From Puffinus mauretanicus (lineage: Eukaryota; Chordata; Aves; Procellariiformes; Procellariidae), in assembly GCA_023333565.1 (NCBI GenBank), contig JAJKFH010002646.1:186001-250000 (forward strand): a DNA stretch of 64,000 nucleotides, read 5' to 3'. The notes beneath the pieces were generated by a model, which saw only the letters and a list, made by a program, of their open reading frames with translations, was not told where the DNA came from and did no database searches. The translations under genes and the position numbers were made by a program. Shown here piece by piece: positions 59,161 through 64,000 of this stretch (position 1 is its first letter; every line of letters begins with the position of its first letter).

Positions 59161-61394
59161 CCACAACACTTTCTTCCTCAGTCTGTGTGCATCTGTATTA
59201 CAGTTAACAGTGTGAATTCATTGCCCAAAGACATATTAGCTTTATCTGCCTAGTTTAAGCACCTTTATTAGCTTGATCGTGGGATCTTACATTCCAGCAT
59301 GGGCCAGAAAAGTGACTAGGAATCTTTGGCCCTGCACTTGCATTAAGCGTCATATTACCATGGGTATATTACAGGTTTCCAAATAAGGTAGTTTTACATG
59401 AAACCAAAAAATATCCTGTCCTTAAAAATACATGTGCTGAGAACCTCACAGCAGTTGGTGAATATAAGAAACCTACATTCAACTAGAATATCTATTTTTC
59501 ATAACATTTGTTTAATCTAACTGTATATATATATTTTTTATATATAAACATTATTAAAAAATTTTTCCTTTGCTATTTGTCACTAGTCCTAAGAAAATAA
59601 ACTAATGACCCTACTAGAATCCTGCCAATCTACAGAATTAATGGAAGGAAAAACAAAAAAAAGCAAAACCAAACAAGCAAATAAACCCCCCTTTTGTTCT
59701 TACAAACTCTTGGAAAATACAATTTTTCATGCCGTGATGCTGATAGAATATCTTTATTTTTAGATGTTGTGTTGTAGCAACAAACCACAAATGTGAAAAG
59801 TATTTCTCCTATTTGGATACCTGCAGGTTTGATTCAGATAGCTACTGACACAGTTCAGGCAATGTTGTCAAGCAGGATCATGCTGCCCAGTCAGCCTGAT
59901 CTCTTTCTTACCCTTGGAAACTCAAGAAATAAGAACCACTACAGACCATACTATATGGCAATGGAAATAATTTTTAATGGACTGTAGTTATAAGATGTTG
60001 CAGAAATGTGTACATCATTCACCACTAGAAATATATCTTTTTTTTTTCCACAGAGCAAAGTGTCCTTTAATGAGAATGGCCACATTCACCTTGATGTCCC
60101 TGTACTATATACATCACACTGCTGTAACATTAATTTGATATCAGAAAGTATTAGCACATTGAAAAATGGTGTCTGAAAATTACAAAAAAAACCCCTTATT
60201 CTTACCTGCAGGAAAGATCAAATGTCATAGCTCATCCTTTGCATGAGATGTTCATGAAAAGGAAGACTGTTTGTTATTTCTTATTTCCTATTTTTATGCA
60301 AAGCAAGTAAAAAAAAAATCATGTTCTGTACAAATTGAACTAATATGAGCAAACTGGTTAGAATTACATTTGCAAAGCATCCAGCTAAAGCGTTTTCATT
60401 GTCACATTGATTAATGTCCAACATCTGTGCCAAGCAGGCTGTAAAACTGTCTTTTGTTCAAGTCCAGTTGATATGTTCAGGATAAGAAAATAAGTGCCAT
60501 ATTATTCCCTGAAGAATAGCTTTATTCATGGTCACCTAAATTGGAGTTTATTTCCCCACAGACTCTAGAAGTTGATGATAATGTTCCATATTACAATTCC
60601 ACTTGGAACTTCACAAGTGGGAGCAGCAAAAATATTTTTTCTTCAATGTGATCTGATAGCTTGACCTTTATTTAAGATGAAATTTACATGAATGACCTTA
60701 GTATTTTGGGATTTCACTTTATCTCCACAGCTTCTGTGCATATTTTAAAATCTAACTAATTCATTCTCTGTTTCAAGTTATTTTGTCATAGCTTGAAACT
60801 CCATAGGAAAATCTATTTACTTAAACATAAACAAAAAGTAAACAAATTATTTGAAGGAATTACAATGAGTTTTAAATTACAGACTAAAGAGATTGTGGTT
60901 AAATTTAATGGTCAGCTCTGTAGGATGTAATTCAGTAAGTTACACAACTGTGTTTTAAGTTCCAAAAGTTTGTAAATTATTTAAAACTAAATGAAATAGA
61001 ATTAATAATTACCACTACAATTGACATTTCCTTCTAAACACTAATATCCTTTGCAATTAATGTAGGTATAATATTAGGCTAGCTTTTAAATTATCAGATG
61101 TACTGTTTGGTAAATTATTAATCATTTCATATTAAATTACTGGTACTTCAGAAATATAGAAATTCCACCTGTGCGTACAAAGAAAAGGCTGGACTGTAAG
61201 AGAAAATTTAGTTAAAAATAAGAGAATGATTTAGCTTTTAAGTCCTTTTTTGCAAATTAAGACTGAATTTTCCTAGAATCTGCCGAGTACTTGTAGATCT
61301 AGTTTATTTGCATTTGAATCTTTGTTAATACCAATGAGAGAAACCTGCTGAGTCATGTCCTCTTCTGTGTGTATTTGGATTTCTGCAGAATTTA

Positions 61395-61499
61395 ATCCTG
61401 ACCCTGCAAAAATTTCTAAGTTTAACAGAAGTGGTCACACTGACGTCAGTGGACCATTCACTCAGAAAGCCAAGCATGTGCATAAACATCTGTAGATTC
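61395..61499. repeat. Old fold-back repeat with palindromic core
   Basis: CCTGACCCTGCAAAAATTTC on the left and AAGCATGTGCATAAACATCT on the right are diverged arms of a sauropsid palindromic repeat whose arms usually read like CCTGCAAACACTTA...AAGCACGTGC. The centre (61438-61451) is a perfect 14-bp palindrome, CACTGACGTCAGTG. No transposase. Confidence 0.55.
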
Positions 61500-62107
61500 A
61501 AAGCTGTAAAAGGTCAAAATCAGTCCCTCTCTAATTTGTCAGCATTTTGCCTAGCAGACCATCAAACACCCAGATGAAATAACATACAAAGAGTGAAGCT
61601 GGAAAAAAACAGAAAGGGGTTATTGCAGCATGTTTTAAAACCCTGTACTAAAATAAATTTATATTCAGACCAATAGGTATTATTAAATACAAGGTATTTC
61701 CCATTAACAATAATTAAATATCTAACATTGCAGGATATCAGGGTCATTAATTTCACATAACCAATTCTAGAGCGGTTACACCTGTACAATTAATTGTTGT
61801 TGTAGTTGTCGTCTTAAATGTTTCCAACTATGATATCAGCTATGGGCAGCTTCATTAGGTTGTTACACTGTTCTATATCAATAACTGATCACTTGCATTT
61901 ATAGTCCTGAGACCTTTGGCACGATCCTGTGCCTGTGTACTTGCAATGCCTCTGCTATTCTACATGCTGGCTCCTCTGCTACAGTCTTGAGATGGTTCAC
62001 TTTCACATACATTCTTCTTCTGGAGTCTTTGACTCCAGTTTCATTTTACACACTAGGTCTTTCTAAACCTATTTGTATGTACATCTGTAGCCCTTTCTCA
62101 ACTACTT

Positions 62108-64000
62108 GTCAGTGATAGAAGAGCCAATGAGGAGAGGTGTTATGCTGGACCTTGTTCTCACCAACAAGGAGGAGCTGGTGGGGGAATGTGAAGCTCAAGG
62201 GCAGCCTTGGCTGCAGTGACCATGAAAGGGTGGAGTTCAAGATCCTTAGGGCACCAAGGAGGGCACACAGCAAGCTCACTATCCTGGACTTCAGGAGAGC
62301 AGACTTTGGCCTCTTCAGGGATCTGCTTGGTAGAGTACCATGGGTTAAAGCCCTGGAGGGAAGAGGGCCCCAAGAAAGCTGGTTAATATTCAAGGATCAC
62401 CTCCTCCAAGCTCAGGAGTGATGCATCCCAACAAAGAGGAAGTCAGACAAAAACATCAGGAGGTCTGCATGGGTGAACAAGGAGCTCCTGGACAAACTCA
62501 AACACAAAAAGGAAGCCTACAGAGGGTGGAAGCAAGGACAGGTAGCCTGGGAGGAATAGAGAGAAATTGTCCAAGCAGCCAGGGATCAGGTTAGGAAAGC
62601 TAAAGCCCTGATAGAATTAAATCTGGCCAGGGACGTCAAGGGCAACAGGAAAAGCTTCTAGAGGTACATCAGTGGTAAAAGGAAGACTAGGGAAAATGTG
62701 ACCCCTCTCCAGAACAAAACGGGAGACCTGGTTACCCAGGATATGGAGAAGGCTGAGGTACTCAATGACTTTTTTGCCTCAATCTTCACCAGCAAGTCCT
62801 CAAGCTTCACCACCCAAGCCGCTGAAGGCAAAGGCAGGGACTGGGAGAATGAAGAGCCGCCCACTGCAGGAGAAGATCAGGTTTGAGACCATCTAAGGAA
62901 GCTGGGTGCACAAGTCCATGGGACCTGATGAGATGCATCTGTGGGACCTGAGGGAACTGGCGGATGAAGTTGCTAAGCCACTATCCATCATATTTGTGAA
63001 GTCGTGGAAGTCCGGTGAAGTTCCCACTGACTGGAAAAGGGGAAACATAACCTCCATTTTTAAAAAGGGAAAAAAGGAAGACCTGGGGAACTACAGGCCA
63101 GTCCGTCTCACCTCTGTGCCTGGGAAGATCATGGAGCAGATCCTCCTGGAAGCTATGCTAAGGCACATGGAGGACAGGGAGGTGATTTGAGACAGCCAGC
63201 ATGGCTTCACGAAGGGCAAGTCCTGCCTGACCAACCTAGTGGCCTTCTATGACGGAATGGCTACATCAGTGGACATGGGAAGGGCTACAGATGTTGTCTG
63301 TCTGGACCTCTGTAAGGCCTTTGACATGGTTCCCCACAACATCCTTCTCTCTAAACTGGAGAGATATGGATTTGATGGGTGGACTGTCCGGTGGGTGAGG
63401 AATTGGTTGGATGGACGCATCCAGAAGGCAATGGTCAACGGCTCAATGTCCAGATGGAGATCGGTGACAAGTGGTGCCCCCTCAGGGGTCCGTATTGGGA
63501 CCAATATTGTTTAATCTCTTCATCAATGACATAGACAGTGGGATCGAGTGCACCTTCAGCGAGTTTGCAGATGACAACCAAGCTGAGTGGTGTGGTTGAC
63601 ACGCCTGAGGGACAGGATACCATCCAGACAAGTTTGAGAAGTGGGCCCAATTGAACATCATGAGATTCAACAAGGGCAAGTGCAAGGTCCTGCACCTGGA
63701 TAGGGGCAACCCCCAGTATCAATACAGGCTGGGGGATGAAGGAATTGAGAGCAGCCCTGCCGAGAAGGACTTGGGGGAACTGGTGGATGAAAAGCTGGAC
63801 ATGAGCCGACAATGTGTGCTCACAGCCCAGAAGGCCAACCGTATCCTGGGCTGCATCAAAAGAAGCGTGGCCAGCAGGTCGAAGGAGGGGTTTCTGCCCC
63901 TCTACTCCTCTCCGGTGAGACCCCCCATCCGGACTACTGCATCCAGCTCTGGAGCCCTCAGCACAGGAAAGATATGGACCTGTTGAAGCGGGTCCAGAGG
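62108..64000 (+). mobile_element. Older CR1 LINE, continues past the window
   Basis: A CR1 of a different, older subfamily than the 47.7 kb copy. It starts in the endonuclease/linker region (GATAGAAGAGCCAATGAGGA near 62115) and runs to the right edge inside the C-terminal domain, so its tail is not seen. Confidence 0.93.
62137..64000 (+). pseudogene. Decayed CR1 ORF2: linker, reverse transcriptase, C-terminal part
   Basis: Readable in broken frames: 62137-62421 (GSLGCSDHERVEFKIL), 62698-62886 ([13 protein letters not shown]), 62906-63190 ([28 protein letters not shown]), 63239-63514 ([27 protein letters not shown]) and 63651-63986 ([26 protein letters not shown]). Stops interrupt it at about 62420, 62558, 62659, 62884 and 63188. 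Apparent indels lie near 62900, 63478, 63578 and 63628, the last a deletion of roughly 15 bases. The FADD codons survive at 63564-63575 but are followed directly by a frameshift. Several stops read TGA where CGA or CGG is expected, as in CpG decay. Confidence 0.88.

Larger units (their letters stand above)
58212..62107. other. AT-rich single-copy DNA with simple repeats
   Basis: No gene seen. Holds an ACAAA-type microsatellite at 59109-59160, a TA-rich stretch at 59523-59550 and an old fold-back repeat at 61395-61499. Confidence 0.45.

Noticed and set aside
1..64000. CRISPR array, operons or other prokaryotic systems
   Set aside because: No regularly spaced repeats with unique spacers, no dense gene packing; repeat content is vertebrate.

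Overview
This window looks like avian nuclear DNA: AT-rich, gene-poor and interrupted by transposons. The main evidence is seven or eight CR1 non-LTR retrotransposon copies (several ending in the ATTCTATG octamer typical of bird CR1) and LTR families of bird ERVL and ERVK type. I found no convincing host protein-coding exon, no RNA gene, no CRISPR array and nothing bacterial. Most long reading frames lie inside CR1 or LTR sequence; the remainder look like chance frames in AT-rich DNA. The window is probably intergenic or deep intronic.

Layout. 1-240: ancient CR1 tail. 3150-3640: possible degraded LTR with a 51-bp tandem duplication. 3897-4991: solo LTR (minus). 4992-13644: AT-rich single-copy DNA. 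13645-15289: young composite endogenous retrovirus. 15296-29734: single-copy DNA with CR1 tails at 18.9, 20.05, 25.85 and 28.2 kb and an old fold-back repeat at 16.8 kb. 29735-31396: CR1 with the 3' half of ORF2 (minus). 31397-46378: about 15 kb with little but simple repeats and one fold-back repeat. 46379-46897: solo LTR (plus). 47700-49963: long CR1 (plus). 51771-52612: CR1 3' end (minus). 57619-58211: solo LTR (minus). 62108-64000: older CR1 (plus) running off the right edge.

The most unusual object is the 1.6-kb element at 13645-15289. Its outer LTRs are almost identical over 223 aligned bases and are flanked by a perfect 6-bp target duplication (GTTATT), so it integrated as one unit and recently. 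Directly after the 5' LTR is a primer-binding site matching initiator tRNA-Met. This is followed without a gap by 31 bases resembling the same tRNA in the sense direction, including an intact anticodon stem. The interior then holds a polypurine tract, a second unrelated LTR, a tRNA-Lys primer-binding site and a broken gag start. That internal-LTR-internal order is inside-out for a provirus and suggests a recombinant copied from a read-through, tandem or circular template.

The three solo LTRs share terminal features and each has a 5-bp target duplication matching at 4 of 5 bases. Two of them, in opposite orientations, preserve the same CRE-plus-TATA promoter block. All CR1 copies are 5'-truncated or cut by the window and carry inactivating changes; the copy at 29.7-31.4 kb is the least damaged.
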